From: Pontibacter rufus
Lineage (GTDB): Bacteria > Bacteroidota > Bacteroidia > Cytophagales > Hymenobacteraceae
Reading direction: 5' to 3'
DNA length: 64,000 nt
NCBI RefSeq assembly: GCF_015694705.1
Contig: NZ_JADQDR010000001.1
Coordinates: forward strand, 744,001-808,000
Shown here: in pieces, positions 19,106-28,358 of the stretch
How the letters are laid out: the number at the start of each line of letters is the position of its first letter
Numbering within the stretch: the stretch's first letter is position 1
Notes under the pieces: model-generated
Databases searched by the model: none
What the model saw: only the letters and a program-made list of their open reading frames with translations
What the model was told of the DNA's origin: nothing
Program-made: the position numbers and the translations under genes

Positions 19106-19486
19106 TTTTAAAACAGGCTTCCCTTGCCAGGGTTGCAAAACGACACTTTAAGTATAATGCCTTATTTGCGGAAGCGCTAATACACAGTCAATTTAAATTT
19201 TGCAAGCAAATTTGTTCTCTACGAAGTAAGAACATCTGCCAGGTGCACATTTTGACGCTCCACTGTTTGAGCGTTCAGCGAGTGGGAGTAGGGGCCTTCG
19301 ATTTAAAGCGTCTTAATTCTTTTGCACACCCCTCCTTTTTCAAGGAGGGGTGCCGCAGGCGGGGTGGTTCATTTTATCAAGAAGAAAAGTAAGGCCTGGC
19401 CGGCGAGGCGAAAAGCCAGTTTACGCTTAGGAATTAAAGCTCTCAGAAAAGCATGCAGAAATCCTAACAAGTAAGTTGGCTACGTA
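19106..19486. other. 381-bp gap between convergent genes
   Basis: No gene is visible. It holds one AAGTATA copy (~19150), the GC-rich hairpin at 19327-19352 and a looser inverted pair (GACGCTC with GAGCGTTC near 19250-19275). Confidence 0.5.
19327..19352. repeat. GC-rich hairpin CACCCCTCCTT with flanking GGCGGGGTGG
   Basis: Arms of 11 bp (19327-19337 with 19342-19352) surround a 4-base loop. A related but shorter CCCCTCC/AGGGGTGG word pair occurs at about 3470-3492. It probably serves as a bidirectional terminator between the ATP-grasp gene and the convergent stress protein; it looks like a dispersed intergenic element. Confidence 0.55.
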
Positions 19487-20368
19487 CTAGGCCTTTGCGG
19501 TACTATGAAAGACCAGCAGGGGTACTTCCGAGTTTAGTACAAGCTCCTGCGCAAGGCTGGAGTGAAGCATATTGCTTAGCATGCCGCGCTTGTGTGTGGT
19601 CAGGGCAATCAGATCGATGTTATGCTCCTGCACAAACTGCTGTAGCGTGTCAGCCACATGATCGCCTTCCAGCAAAGTATACCGGATGTTTTGCGCAGGT
19701 GCTTCGCGCTGGAGTTTTTCCCGCAGCCCGGCCATTTGTGCTCTGTCCTGCTGCGGTTCGGCTTCATCAGAAACATGTACACAATAGACGTTAGGAGCAT
19801 AAGGCTGTAACAGATCCTGCAACTGCCGTATGGCACTGCTGTCGGTCTTATCAAAATCGGTTGCATAAATAACGTTGCGCAGGTCGCTGCCACCAAAGGC
19901 ATCAGGGATGGTCAGCACAGGCACATTCAGATCCTGCACTACTTTAGTAGTAACGGTGCCGAAAAAAGAGCGGGCCAGGCCTGACTCGCCTTTGGTGCTC
20001 ATAATAACCAGATCCGGTTTATACTGTTGAGCTTCTTCCACAATTTTATCCTCCGGAAAACCATGCACAAGCGCACGCTCAACCAATACCTGCTGCCCGG
20101 AGGTCTCTGCCTCCTGTAACAACTCCTGGTAAAGTACCTCGAGCTGGTTTGCAGCTGACGTTTCGTTGCGGTGCAGGACCCGCTCTGCCTGTGCCTCTGA
20201 AGCCGTCATCGGGACGGGAGGTGTTTCATCGGCATCAGCCAGGTAATCCTGGTGGCAGTGCAGGAGCAGCAATTGCGCGTGCGGCAAGGTTCCGGCCAGG
20301 CGTAGGGCGTAGTGGCAGGTTTTGTTGGTGCCTTCGGTAAAATCAACGGGGAGCAGAATTTTATACAT
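19487..20368 (-). CDS. Universal stress protein, tandem UspA domains
   Basis: The 293-residue protein has two UspA folds in tandem. The first starts KILLPVDFTEGTNKTCHYALRLA and ends with DLVIMSTKGESGLARSFFGTVTTKVVQDLNVPVLTIP, containing the nucleotide-binding G-2x-G-9x-G(S/T) type loop. The second starts LRNVIYATDFDKTDSSAI and ends DLIALTTHKRGMLSNMLHSSLAQELVLNSEVPLLVFH. Such proteins bind ATP or other ligands and support stress survival in the cytoplasm. It is a single gene, divergent from the large anchored protein. Confidence 0.92.
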   Translation of the reverse strand: MYKILLPVDFTEGTNKTCHYALRLAGTLPHAQLLLLHCHQDYLADADETPPVPMTASEAQAERVLHRNETSAANQLEVLYQELLQEAETSGQQVLVERALVHGFPEDKIVEEAQQYKPDLVIMSTKGESGLARSFFGTVTTKVVQDLNVPVLTIPDAFGGSDLRNVIYATDFDKTDSSAIRQLQDLLQPYAPNVYCVHVSDEAEPQQDRAQMAGLREKLQREAPAQNIRYTLLEGDHVADTLQQFVQEHNIDLIALTTHKRGMLSNMLHSSLAQELVLNSEVPLLVFHSTAKA

Positions 20369-20505
20369 GGACGTAGCTATATAAGTTGATTTACAATACG
20401 AATACTTGTATTAATAAAGTTACTATATTTTGCCTGATGCGGCTTATGCCATACCTGTTGCCAAAGCGTTTGTCGTATGCAAAAGCCATAATTCAGAATT
20501 TCGGT

Positions 20506-20513
20506 TAATTTTG
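20506..20513 (+). promoter_or_regulatory. Candidate -7 element (TAATTTTG)
   Basis: TAATTTTG fits TAnnTTTG and would start transcription near 20520, 13 bases before the ATG at 20533. No TTG lies at the expected -33 distance. Confidence 0.4.
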
Positions 20514-20532
20514 TAATCTCAACCTGCTTGCT

Positions 20533-23250
20533 ATGCCGAAACGCGTTGTTTTATACTTTCTCGGATTTGTGGTGCTTGCTTCGCTGGCTTACTATGGCTA
20601 CAGCCGTTGGCAGGACGCCAGGGAGAAGGTAGATCTGTGGACGCTGGTGCCGGATGATGCTACATTCGTGATAGAAACCAACAACCACGCGGACCTGGTA
20701 GCGCATCTGAAAGAAACAGAACTGTGGAACAACCTGGCTATACTTCCATTTGCCCAGCGCTTTCAGGAAAACATCGCCTGGCTCGACAGTGTTTCTCCCG
20801 GCAACCAGCGGCTGGAGCGGTTCCTGGATGAAAAGAACATTCTCACTTCTGTTCATGTGGTTGATAAATCGGAGGTGGAGGTGGTATACTATGTACCGGT
20901 AAATTCTGTGGGAGAACATCGCTTTGTGCGCACGTTAACCGAAAACATTGGCAGAAGCGCTATTTTTAAAGAGAAGTCGCGGAAATACCTGGGAGAGGTG
21001 CTGACGGATGTTGCCAATACGCGCAACGGCAGCAGCTTTACTTACTTCTCTTATCACAACAATATTATCATGAGCCCTTCGCCGGAGCTGGTAGAAACCA
21101 TTGTGCGGCGCATCAGCCGGGGAAATCTTACCTCTGTGGCCACCGCTTTTAAAGAAGCCAACTACCTCGATCAGCCGGATGTATACGCCAACGTTTTTAT
21201 CAACTACCGCAACCTGCCCGACCTGTTGGGCCTGTTTCTGGAAGAGGATCTGATGCCGGAGGTGGTGCATTTATCCAGTTTGTGCCAGAGCGGCATGCTG
21301 GAGCTAAAACTGGAGCACGACAAAATTTTCCTGAACGGATTCTCTAATCCCGAGTTACTCAAAGGCTCGCTGCACAGCAACCTGAAACCGCAAAAGCCAC
21401 AACCACTCGGGGTAAAAGCATACCTGCCCGGCCGCACAGCTGTGCTCCTGGATTTTGGGTTGGAAGAAGTCGCCCGGTTGCGGGCGCAAACCACAGGTAC
21501 ACAGCTGCCCCCGTTTGCTGCCCTCACAGACAGTCTGGCGCACACGTTCAGCGATGAAGTGGCCTTGGCTTACCTGGAAACTTACAACATGAACACCGCC
21601 CCCGGCAAAGTAGCCTTGGCACATATCGGCAACACTGCGTTGGCGGCTAAACTGCTGGATCGTCTGCAGGAGGCAGCGGCTGGCAGCAAAAGCAAGCCAT
21701 ATACAGAGGCATACGGCAGCTATGACATCCGCCTGATAGATATGCCCGGGTTGCCGGCGCATCTGTTCGGCCGGCTGTTTACCGGATTTACGCAGAGCTA
21801 CACGGTGCAGGTAGATGATTACCTGCTCATCTCCCCGGATATAGCCACTTTGCGCGCACTGCTGGACGATATTTCGGCTGAGAACGTGTGGGGGAAGTCG
21901 GGGGTGCAGAAGGCATTTCTGGAGGAAACCCTGCAGCAAGCCAATTTGAGTCTGTACCTCAACACCGTAAATGCCTGGTACATCCTCAACCGTTACGTGT
22001 TGGATGATAGCCGCGAAGACCTGCTGCAGAACGCCTCCCTTATCAAGCGTTTTAACCAGGTCAGCCTGCAGTTTGCCAAAGCAGACTCGCAGTATTATAC
22101 CAGCTTTGTTTTCAGGAGGCAGAACAGGGGCAAAACCGAAGAGGAAGTATTCAGTACCGAACTGGCCATGAAGTTTGACAACCGGTTGGATACACGCCCT
22201 TTCCCGCTTCAGAATGCCGTTGATAGGAGCGGGGAAGTACTGGTGCAGGACTCAGCCGGCGTGCTCTACAACATTACCGCCACCGACAAACGTGGCTGGA
22301 CCGACAGCCTGGGCGCTCCCCTGAGGAGCGATATCAAGCAGATAAAAGCCGGTGCCGATAAAAAGCTTCGTTACCTGTATGCCACGGCCAACCACATCCA
22401 TGCTGTAGATAACCAGGGGCAGGAACTGGAGAACTTTCCTTTTAACGTAGGCGACTCTTTGCAGATACAGCATCTGGCAGTGTACGATTATCAAAAAGAC
22501 GGCAACTACCGCCTGCTGGTGGATGATGCTGGCGGAGATTTATACATGTACGACATGCGTGGTGCGGCCATACCCGGCTGGCAGCCCCGCCGCATGGATG
22601 CCAGGCTGGCAGCAGAGCCGCAGCACGTCCGGGTAGCAGGCCACGACGTGCTGCTGGTGCTGTTGGAAAACGGCTATGTATATGCCCTGAACCATGATGG
22701 CGAAACATACCCCGGGTTTCCGTTCAGCGTTAAGTCGCCGCTTACGTCGGGTGCGGTCATAAAGCCTGGCGCAGACCTGCGGCACACCGAGATAACCGTG
22801 ATAACCAAGTATGGCAGCCTGGTGGTGTTTAACCTGCAGGGCAGGGTGCTGCGCCGGCAGCAGTTGCCACGGCCAAGCAAACGCGCCATGTTCACGCTGG
22901 TGCCCGAAAGCAGCAGCGGCCGCTCGTTTATACTGGTGCGGCAGGAGCAGGGAAAAGTAGTTGTCTTTAACGAAGACCTGAACCAGGTATTTGAGAAGCA
23001 TTACGTTACCTCGGCGCCCAAGATTGTGCAGTATTACCACTTCGGCGGCGACAACAAAGTATACGCCATCACAGAAACCGGCCCGCAGAAAACATACCTC
23101 TACGACAGGAAAGGCAACCTGATCGGCGGCCGCCCCCTGGAAAGCAGCCAGCCCGTCACCATTTATTACAACGAAACTACAAACAGCTATACTTTATACA
23201 AGGTATACCGGCACGAGCTCCAGAAAATTAACTTTAAAATAGCAGAGTGA
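20533..23250 (+). CDS. Large membrane-anchored protein with C-terminal propeller-like repeats
   Basis: Unnamed 905-residue protein. A single N-terminal membrane anchor (VVLYFLGFVVLASLAYYGY) is followed by a region starting LWTLVPDDATFVIETNN that resembles DUF3352-type domains (a "value too small to be stored" pattern of self-comparing alpha/beta units; family assignment tentative). From about residue 555 the sequence has repeated strands such as GVLYNITATDKRGWT, NHIHAVDNQGQELENFPF, GDLYMYDMRGAAIPGW and GYVYALNHDGETYPGFPF. These are typical of FG-GAP/PQQ-like beta-propeller blades. It would face the periplasm. Its role is unknown; it is monocistronic with its own -7 element. Confidence 0.75.
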   Translation: MPKRVVLYFLGFVVLASLAYYGYSRWQDAREKVDLWTLVPDDATFVIETNNHADLVAHLKETELWNNLAILPFAQRFQENIAWLDSVSPGNQRLERFLDEKNILTSVHVVDKSEVEVVYYVPVNSVGEHRFVRTLTENIGRSAIFKEKSRKYLGEVLTDVANTRNGSSFTYFSYHNNIIMSPSPELVETIVRRISRGNLTSVATAFKEANYLDQPDVYANVFINYRNLPDLLGLFLEEDLMPEVVHLSSLCQSGMLELKLEHDKIFLNGFSNPELLKGSLHSNLKPQKPQPLGVKAYLPGRTAVLLDFGLEEVARLRAQTTGTQLPPFAALTDSLAHTFSDEVALAYLETYNMNTAPGKVALAHIGNTALAAKLLDRLQEAAAGSKSKPYTEAYGSYDIRLIDMPGLPAHLFGRLFTGFTQSYTVQVDDYLLISPDIATLRALLDDISAENVWGKSGVQKAFLEETLQQANLSLYLNTVNAWYILNRYVLDDSREDLLQNASLIKRFNQVSLQFAKADSQYYTSFVFRRQNRGKTEEEVFSTELAMKFDNRLDTRPFPLQNAVDRSGEVLVQDSAGVLYNITATDKRGWTDSLGAPLRSDIKQIKAGADKKLRYLYATANHIHAVDNQGQELENFPFNVGDSLQIQHLAVYDYQKDGNYRLLVDDAGGDLYMYDMRGAAIPGWQPRRMDARLAAEPQHVRVAGHDVLLVLLENGYVYALNHDGETYPGFPFSVKSPLTSGAVIKPGADLRHTEITVITKYGSLVVFNLQGRVLRRQQLPRPSKRAMFTLVPESSSGRSFILVRQEQGKVVVFNEDLNQVFEKHYVTSAPKIVQYYHFGGDNKVYAITETGPQKTYLYDRKGNLIGGRPLESSQPVTIYYNETTNSYTLYKVYRHELQKINFKIAE

Positions 23251-23371
23251 TGTTGCGCCCGTATCCGGTGCCGGGTATCATGATGTAGTCTCTGGTATGT
23301 GCCGCTGCGTTTTCGGGCAGGAAATCAGCATACTACCTACTGGCCTTCTGCCTTGTCCTTGTACAGCTTGC

Positions 23372-23394
23372 AGCACGTACTACTTGTACGTGCT
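23372..23394. terminator. Inverted repeat between convergent genes
   Basis: AGCACGTAC (23372-23380) pairs exactly with 23386-23394 around a 5-base loop, between the stop of the large anchored protein and the corA stop. No T-run follows on the plus strand, so it may be a weak terminator or only a mRNA-end hairpin. Confidence 0.4.
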
Positions 23395-23409
23395 ACGAAA
23401 TACGTAAAG

Positions 23410-24540
23410 CTAAAAGCTCCTGAGCCAGCCCTTGCGATAGAAAAAGTATAACTGCAGGCAAATCAGCGAGAGCATTAGTACCAGCAGGACAGGGTAGGCA
23501 TAGGGCTGGTATAACTCGGGCATGCTGAGCGGGTATACTTTGCCGGTTTCAGGATTCTCGTGTGCAAAGTTCATCCCGTAGAGCCCTACAATAAAACTAA
23601 GCGGAATAAAGATGCTGGAAATAATGGTAAGTACCTTCATGATTTCGTTCATGCGGTTACTCACAGTAGACATGTACAGCTCTACCAGGCTCGACGCTGT
23701 TTCTTTCTGGTTGTCAATCAGGTCGATGAGCTGTACCACATGGTCATAGGCATCGTGAAAGTATACCCGGAGGCTATCAGGAAGCATCTCTTCATCCAGG
23801 CGCAACATTTCGTTCAGTTTATCGCGCTCGGGCCAGGCAATGCGGCGGAGTTTTACGAGTTCGTTTTTCAGGCCAAGTATGTCGCTAAGGGTTTGCTTGG
23901 AGGCCTCTTGTAAAATGTGCCGTTCCAGTTCCTCAATATAATTACCGATCTCGTTCATTACCGGGAAATAGTAATCCAGTATCACGTCCATAATGGCGTA
24001 TGCCAGGTACATGGTGGGGCGGCTGCGGATAAGGCCCTTGCCTACGCGGATGCGCTCGCGCAGTTGATCCAGGCAATCTTCGTAATCGCTCTGGAGTGTG
24101 AGTACATAATTGGGGCCGGTAAATATGGAAAGCTGTACATCGTCGAGGCAATGGGTCTCTGCAGACCAGCGCAGCATCCGCGAGATGATAAACAGGCGGT
24201 TGCGATCCTGCTCCACTACTTTAGGCCGCTGGTAATCGTTTATCACATCCTCCATCTGCAGCGGGTGAATAGAAAAATCCAGTGTAATCTGTTCCAGCAG
24301 TTTCAGATCGCCGTAGCCCCGTATGTCTATCCAGTGCCGCAGATCAGGCTGGTCGCTCACCTTTTTCATCAGCAGTTCATAACTGGGAAGCTCGGTCTGT
24401 TCTAAAAAAGTATCGCTGAACGATACGAGGAAAAAGCGCGGGGCATGGGCGCCGGCAGGAACGAACAAAAACCCCGGACGGGTACCGGCGGTTCTGTTCA
24501 GGATGCTGTTGCGGTGGCGGTGGTGTTTGCGTTTCGACAT
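23410..24540 (-). CDS. corA: Magnesium/cobalt transporter CorA
   Basis: CorA is a homopentameric channel for Mg2+ (also Co2+, Ni2+). The 376-residue product has a large cytoplasmic funnel domain (WIDIRGYGDLKLLEQITLDFSIHPLQMEDVIN), a long stalk helix and two C-terminal membrane helices. The hallmark GMN sits in FIVGLYGMNFAHENPETG, ending TM1, and the basic tail is FYRKGWLRSF. The frame extends eight codons upstream (24564), but MSKRKHHRHRNS (24540) is the more typical start. It is convergent with the large anchored protein and 70 bases downstream of yigZ, on the same strand. Confidence 0.94.
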   Translation of the reverse strand: MSKRKHHRHRNSILNRTAGTRPGFLFVPAGAHAPRFFLVSFSDTFLEQTELPSYELLMKKVSDQPDLRHWIDIRGYGDLKLLEQITLDFSIHPLQMEDVINDYQRPKVVEQDRNRLFIISRMLRWSAETHCLDDVQLSIFTGPNYVLTLQSDYEDCLDQLRERIRVGKGLIRSRPTMYLAYAIMDVILDYYFPVMNEIGNYIEELERHILQEASKQTLSDILGLKNELVKLRRIAWPERDKLNEMLRLDEEMLPDSLRVYFHDAYDHVVQLIDLIDNQKETASSLVELYMSTVSNRMNEIMKVLTIISSIFIPLSFIVGLYGMNFAHENPETGKVYPLSMPELYQPYAYPVLLVLMLSLICLQLYFFYRKGWLRSF

Positions 24541-24609
24541 GGTTTGGCAGCTGAGCAATGACATTGCAAGGTAATAATTTCCGGGCTTGCGCCATACATG
24601 CGGCAGCAG

Positions 24610-25212
24610 CTATACCTGCTCCAAAACCGTTACGGCTTCCATTTCCTCCAGCCTGGCCGTAACCTCCTCCAGCAGCTTTTTGCGCACCTCCAGTGTTAGG
24701 CGGCAGTCCAGTTCAAACAGCTGCTCTTTTATCTCCAGGCTATATGTCTTCACCAGGCTCATAACCTCGTTCATCTGCGGATAAGCGAAGTATACCTGTA
24801 GCAGCGCTGTTTCATACTTCTCAATAAGCGTGGCATGGGCCAGGGCATCGGCTGCAGCTGTTTTGTAGGCATTTATCAGGCCGCTCACACCCAGTTTGGT
24901 ACCGCCAAAATACCGCACCACCACTACCAGCACGTTGCTTAAATCAGCAGACCGAATCTGGCCAAGTATAGGATCGCCTGCCGAGTGGTTGGGTTCGCCA
25001 TCGTCGTTGGCGCGGTAGCGGCTTTTGCCGGCCCCTAATATGTAGGCGTAGCAATGGTGGCGCGCGTCGTAGTATTGTTTGCGGAGTTCGGCCAGCAGTT
25101 CCTTTACTTCTTCTTCGGAATATACCGGATAAGCCAGCGCGATAAACTTGCTGCCTTTTTCCTTGTAAAGGCCTTCGGAAGGCGCCACAATGGTCTGGTA
25201 AGTATCTTCCAT
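24610..25212 (-). CDS. yigZ: YigZ/IMPACT family protein
   Basis: The 200-residue protein has the IMPACT N-terminal domain (SKFIALAYPVYSEEEVKELL, DARHHCYAYIL, DDGEPNHSAGDPILGQI, NVLVVVVRYFGGTKLGVSGLINAYK) and a C-terminal alpha/beta domain related to EF-G domain V-like folds (DUF1949). Biochemical function is not established; YigZ homologues bind nucleic acid or ribosomes. It probably shares a transcript with corA downstream. Confidence 0.92.
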   Translation of the reverse strand: MEDTYQTIVAPSEGLYKEKGSKFIALAYPVYSEEEVKELLAELRKQYYDARHHCYAYILGAGKSRYRANDDGEPNHSAGDPILGQIRSADLSNVLVVVVRYFGGTKLGVSGLINAYKTAAADALAHATLIEKYETALLQVYFAYPQMNEVMSLVKTYSLEIKEQLFELDCRLTLEVRKKLLEEVTARLEEMEAVTVLEQV

Positions 25213-25418
25213 GTATAAAATATGTCGGGAGGCTTTGCAGGAACTCCGGCACTAGATTGCAACCAATTACCGCTTAAAGTAAAGTATAAAATTTTTGGAG
25301 AAGAGATTACGGGGCAAATGTAGCCTAAAAGTATAAGCTTTTACAGGAACTGCATTTGCGTCAGTGCCGCTTTTAAAGTATAAAATACTTATTTTGTAGC
25401 CATTAAACACATACGCCC

Positions 25419-25832
25419 TTGCCCGGATCTCCTTACCTCCTTACTTTCGATAGCACCGGCTCGAATGCCGAAGGCTTTTTAACCAGTACACAACGCGGCG
25501 AAAATCTTCCGTTTGTGGTAAAGCGCGTGTTCTGGACAAACGGCACGCCAGCCGGAGCAATACGGGGGCAGCATGCCAATAAAGCTACGGAGGAAGTCCT
25601 GATTGCTTTGTCCGGAAATATCAGGGTAAGGGCAGAGACAGGTGGAATGGTGGAAGAATTTGAGCTGAAGCAGGCGCAGCAGGGATTGTACATACCGGTC
25701 ATGTGCTGGACGGAGCTGACATTTTCGGAAGGTGCGATTGCGCTTTGCCTGGCCTCAACGGACTTTAATGAAGCGGATTATATCTACGATTACGCCTATT
25801 TCAGAAAACTGTCCGCGCACCAGGCACTATAG
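25419..25832 (+). CDS. Sugar 3,4-ketoisomerase (WxcM/FdtA-like cupin)
   Basis: The 137-residue single-domain cupin resembles FdtA/QdtA, which isomerise dTDP-4-keto-6-deoxyglucose to the 3-keto sugar. Visible motifs are LPFVVKRVFWTNGTPAGAIRGQHANKATEEVLIALSG (the FdtA-type HxH region is here RGQHANK) and WTELTFSEGAIALCLASTDFNEADYIYDY at the end. The start is TTG at 25419: an in-frame TAA at 25404 closes the frame above and the next Met lies beyond the conserved core, so no ATG or GTG fits. The sugar aminotransferase gene follows 80 bases later, as in Fdt3N (3-amino-3,6-dideoxy sugar) pathways. Confidence 0.87.
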   Translation: MPGSPYLLTFDSTGSNAEGFLTSTQRGENLPFVVKRVFWTNGTPAGAIRGQHANKATEEVLIALSGNIRVRAETGGMVEEFELKQAQQGLYIPVMCWTELTFSEGAIALCLASTDFNEADYIYDYAYFRKLSAHQAL

Positions 25833-25912
25833 TGGTAACCGGCAAAGCAAATGGTTTTAGTACAGTTTTCCTTTTTTGAGATAAGCTACTGATTTGTCCT
25901 TACCAGCACTTT

Positions 25913-27019
25913 ATGCAGCCAATTCCATACTTTCAGTTCAGAGACTACCCGGCGGGGCTGGAGGCTGAGGTGCTGCAGGCTTTAACGGCGGCCGTGGGCA
26001 AAAAAAACTATGTGCTCGGCCCGGAGGTACATGCTTTTGAAGAAGAATTTGGCAGTTACCTGGGCGCAGCAAAGGCCGTAGGCGTGGGCAACGGCTACGA
26101 TGCTTTGGTGATAGCCCTGAAAGCCTCGGGTGTGGGCAGCGGTGATGAGGTAGTAGTACCGGCGAATACTTTTGTCGCTACCATCAATGCGGTGCTGCAG
26201 GCAGGGGCAAAGCCGGTGCTGGCCGAGCCTGATGACGCAACATATAACCTGACCGCGGCATCCGCAGGCAAGCGTATTACCGCCGCAACCAAAGCAATCC
26301 TGGCAGTACACCTGTACGGCCAGACGTGCCGGATGCCCGAACTGTTGCAACTTTGCCGGGAGAGCGGCATACTTCTGGTAGAAGATGCTGCGCAGGCACA
26401 CGGGGCCACCTACAACAATCAGTTAGCCGGCACCTTTGGACATGCCGCAGCCTTTAGCTTTTACCCCACCAAAAACCTGGGCGCTTTAGGAGATGGCGGA
26501 GCCGTGGTAACCAGCAGCGCTGCCCTTGCTGATTTTGCCCGCAAATACCGCAACTATGGCGAGTCGCAGAAATACTGCTCCGAACTGGTGGGCATCAACT
26601 CGCGGCTGGACGAACTGCAGGCGGCCGTGCTTCGGATAAAACTGCAGCGCCTGGATGTGTTAAATGCGGAGCGGCAGCGGCTGGCACAGGTATATTTGCA
26701 GGAGCTGCGGGAAGTGGGGGACTTGATGCTGCCTGTCACTGCTCCCGGCAGTAGCCACGTTTACCACATCTTCAACATCCGCACAAAGTATAGAGACCGT
26801 TTGCAAACGTATTTGCAGGCGCAAGGTATCAGTACAGCCATACATTACCCGGTGCCCGTACACCTGCAGCCTGCCTATCAGTTCCTGAATTACAAGCAGG
26901 GCGATTTTCCGGTGGCGGAAGAACTGGCACAAACCAGCCTCAGTTTGCCGCTGTTCCCGGGGCTTACAGCGCAGGAACAGCAGGCAGTAGTGCAGGCCGT
27001 AAGGCAATTTTATAAATAA
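25913..27019 (+). CDS. DegT/DnrJ/EryC1/StrS sugar aminotransferase (FdtB-like)
   Basis: This PLP enzyme aminates a keto sugar nucleotide. Of 368 residues, the cofactor lysine is Lys187 in FSFYPTKNLGALGDGGA; VEDAAQAHGA holds the PLP-ring Asp and Gln; GVGNGYDALVIALKA and VVPANTFVATINAV are family hallmarks. Next to an FdtA-like ketoisomerase it most likely makes a dTDP-3-amino-3,6-dideoxyhexose; the acetyltransferase step and the dTDP-glucose genes are not in the window. A glycosyltransferase is encoded 63 bases downstream. Confidence 0.93.
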   Translation: MQPIPYFQFRDYPAGLEAEVLQALTAAVGKKNYVLGPEVHAFEEEFGSYLGAAKAVGVGNGYDALVIALKASGVGSGDEVVVPANTFVATINAVLQAGAKPVLAEPDDATYNLTAASAGKRITAATKAILAVHLYGQTCRMPELLQLCRESGILLVEDAAQAHGATYNNQLAGTFGHAAAFSFYPTKNLGALGDGGAVVTSSAALADFARKYRNYGESQKYCSELVGINSRLDELQAAVLRIKLQRLDVLNAERQRLAQVYLQELREVGDLMLPVTAPGSSHVYHIFNIRTKYRDRLQTYLQAQGISTAIHYPVPVHLQPAYQFLNYKQGDFPVAEELAQTSLSLPLFPGLTAQEQQAVVQAVRQFYK

Positions 27020-27082
27020 GTGTTAGCGTATGAGTAACACGATACACGACACCACCACGCCAAACGACATTGAGTAATACCT

Positions 27083-28033
27083 ATGAGTTCGCTGCCGCTT
27101 GTTTCTGTTATCTGCCTGTGCTACAACCACGAGCGCTTCCTGGCAGAGGCGCTGGATTCTGTTCTGGCACAAACCTATCCTAACCTTGAGATTGTGGTGG
27201 TGGATGATTGCAGTACAGATGGAAGTATGGACATCATCAAACATTACCTGCAAAAATATCCGCAGCTGAAGTTTATCAGCACCGGGCAAAACCGCGGTAA
27301 TTGTACTGCCTTTAACAGGGGGTGGCGGGCTAGTCAGGGCGATTTGCTGGTTGATTTTGCTACCGATGATGTGTTGCTGCCCGACCGTGTGGCACGGCAG
27401 GTGGACGCCTTCCAAAGGCTTGACAGCAGCTTTGGTGTAATATACTCTGATGCGGAATATATCAGCGACAGCGGCGGGCATTTATACTTACACAGTAGCA
27501 AGTATAAAGCTGCACCGGATGGTGATGTTTTTGCAGAGGTACTGCGGCGCTATTTCATCTGCCCGCCTACCATGATGATGCGCCGCACCGTGCTGGAACA
27601 GCTCAACGGCTACGATGAAACACTGGCCTATGAGGACTTTGATTTCTGGGTAAGATCAGCGCGGCAGTATAATTATTTTTATTTGCCGGAGCCAACCACC
27701 AAGCGCCGGTTACATGCAGCTTCGCTTTCGCGCGGGTGGTATGCGCCGGGCAATCACCTATTGGACGCTACTATAAAAGTATGCGAAAAAGCAGCGCGGC
27801 TGGTGCAAACGCCGGCAGAAGAAGAGGCTTTGCTGATCCGGGTGAAGTATGAAGTGCGGCATGCTTATTTCTCAGGAAATTTTACGCAGGCAAGCGTATT
27901 ATTCAATCTGCTTTATCAGGCTGCTCCATCATTGCCGCTTGCTTATACATGCATAAGGCTGCTCAACAAGTATAAAATAAACCTTTCTGCCTTACGGAAG
28001 TTGTACTACCGGATACGCTATGGTAATGGCTGA
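27083..28033 (+). CDS. Family 2 glycosyltransferase
   Basis: This 316-residue GT-A enzyme starts VSVICLCYNHERFLAEALDSVLAQTYPNLEIVVVDDCSTDGS, with the nucleotide-binding Asp pair at ~41-42, a DxD-like DFATDD around 91-96 and the acceptor region YDETLAYEDFDFWVRSA. It probably adds a sugar (perhaps the amino sugar of the two upstream genes) to a surface glycan at the inner membrane. There are no membrane segments. The C-terminal ~80 residues are helical and basic. Confidence 0.9.
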   Translation: MSSLPLVSVICLCYNHERFLAEALDSVLAQTYPNLEIVVVDDCSTDGSMDIIKHYLQKYPQLKFISTGQNRGNCTAFNRGWRASQGDLLVDFATDDVLLPDRVARQVDAFQRLDSSFGVIYSDAEYISDSGGHLYLHSSKYKAAPDGDVFAEVLRRYFICPPTMMMRRTVLEQLNGYDETLAYEDFDFWVRSARQYNYFYLPEPTTKRRLHAASLSRGWYAPGNHLLDATIKVCEKAARLVQTPAEEEALLIRVKYEVRHAYFSGNFTQASVLFNLLYQAAPSLPLAYTCIRLLNKYKINLSALRKLYYRIRYGNG

Positions 28034-28358
28034 GTTTGCCTGCCACAAAGCCCATACAGAACAGCAGGGTAGCATCCGGGCTATGGCCGGGAAATAAACT
28101 AAGAGGCTTATACTTTACTGTTTATACAGGAAAATATAACGTAATGCTTGCTGAAGGCATGAGTTCTCGGGAACTTGAACTATTTTCACCCGTAAATTGT
28201 TAAAAAGTATAAATTTGTCATCATCCTGCCTTACTTTTACGTAAGCAAAATTCCCGGCGCTTTACATTTACCGTCGTTTGCTGCGTTTTTCCGGTGCTAT
28301 CGTTCGGTATTTTTATAACATAAACCATTAAATCAGTTTCAAACAAACAGCATAATAT
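28034..28358. other. 325-bp intergenic region
   Basis: No gene is visible. TATACTT-type words occur at about 28110 and 28204. A TAAATTTG (-7-like, 28210-28217) lies 140 bases before the desaturase ATG without a matched -33, so a long 5' leader is possible but unproven. Confidence 0.4.
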
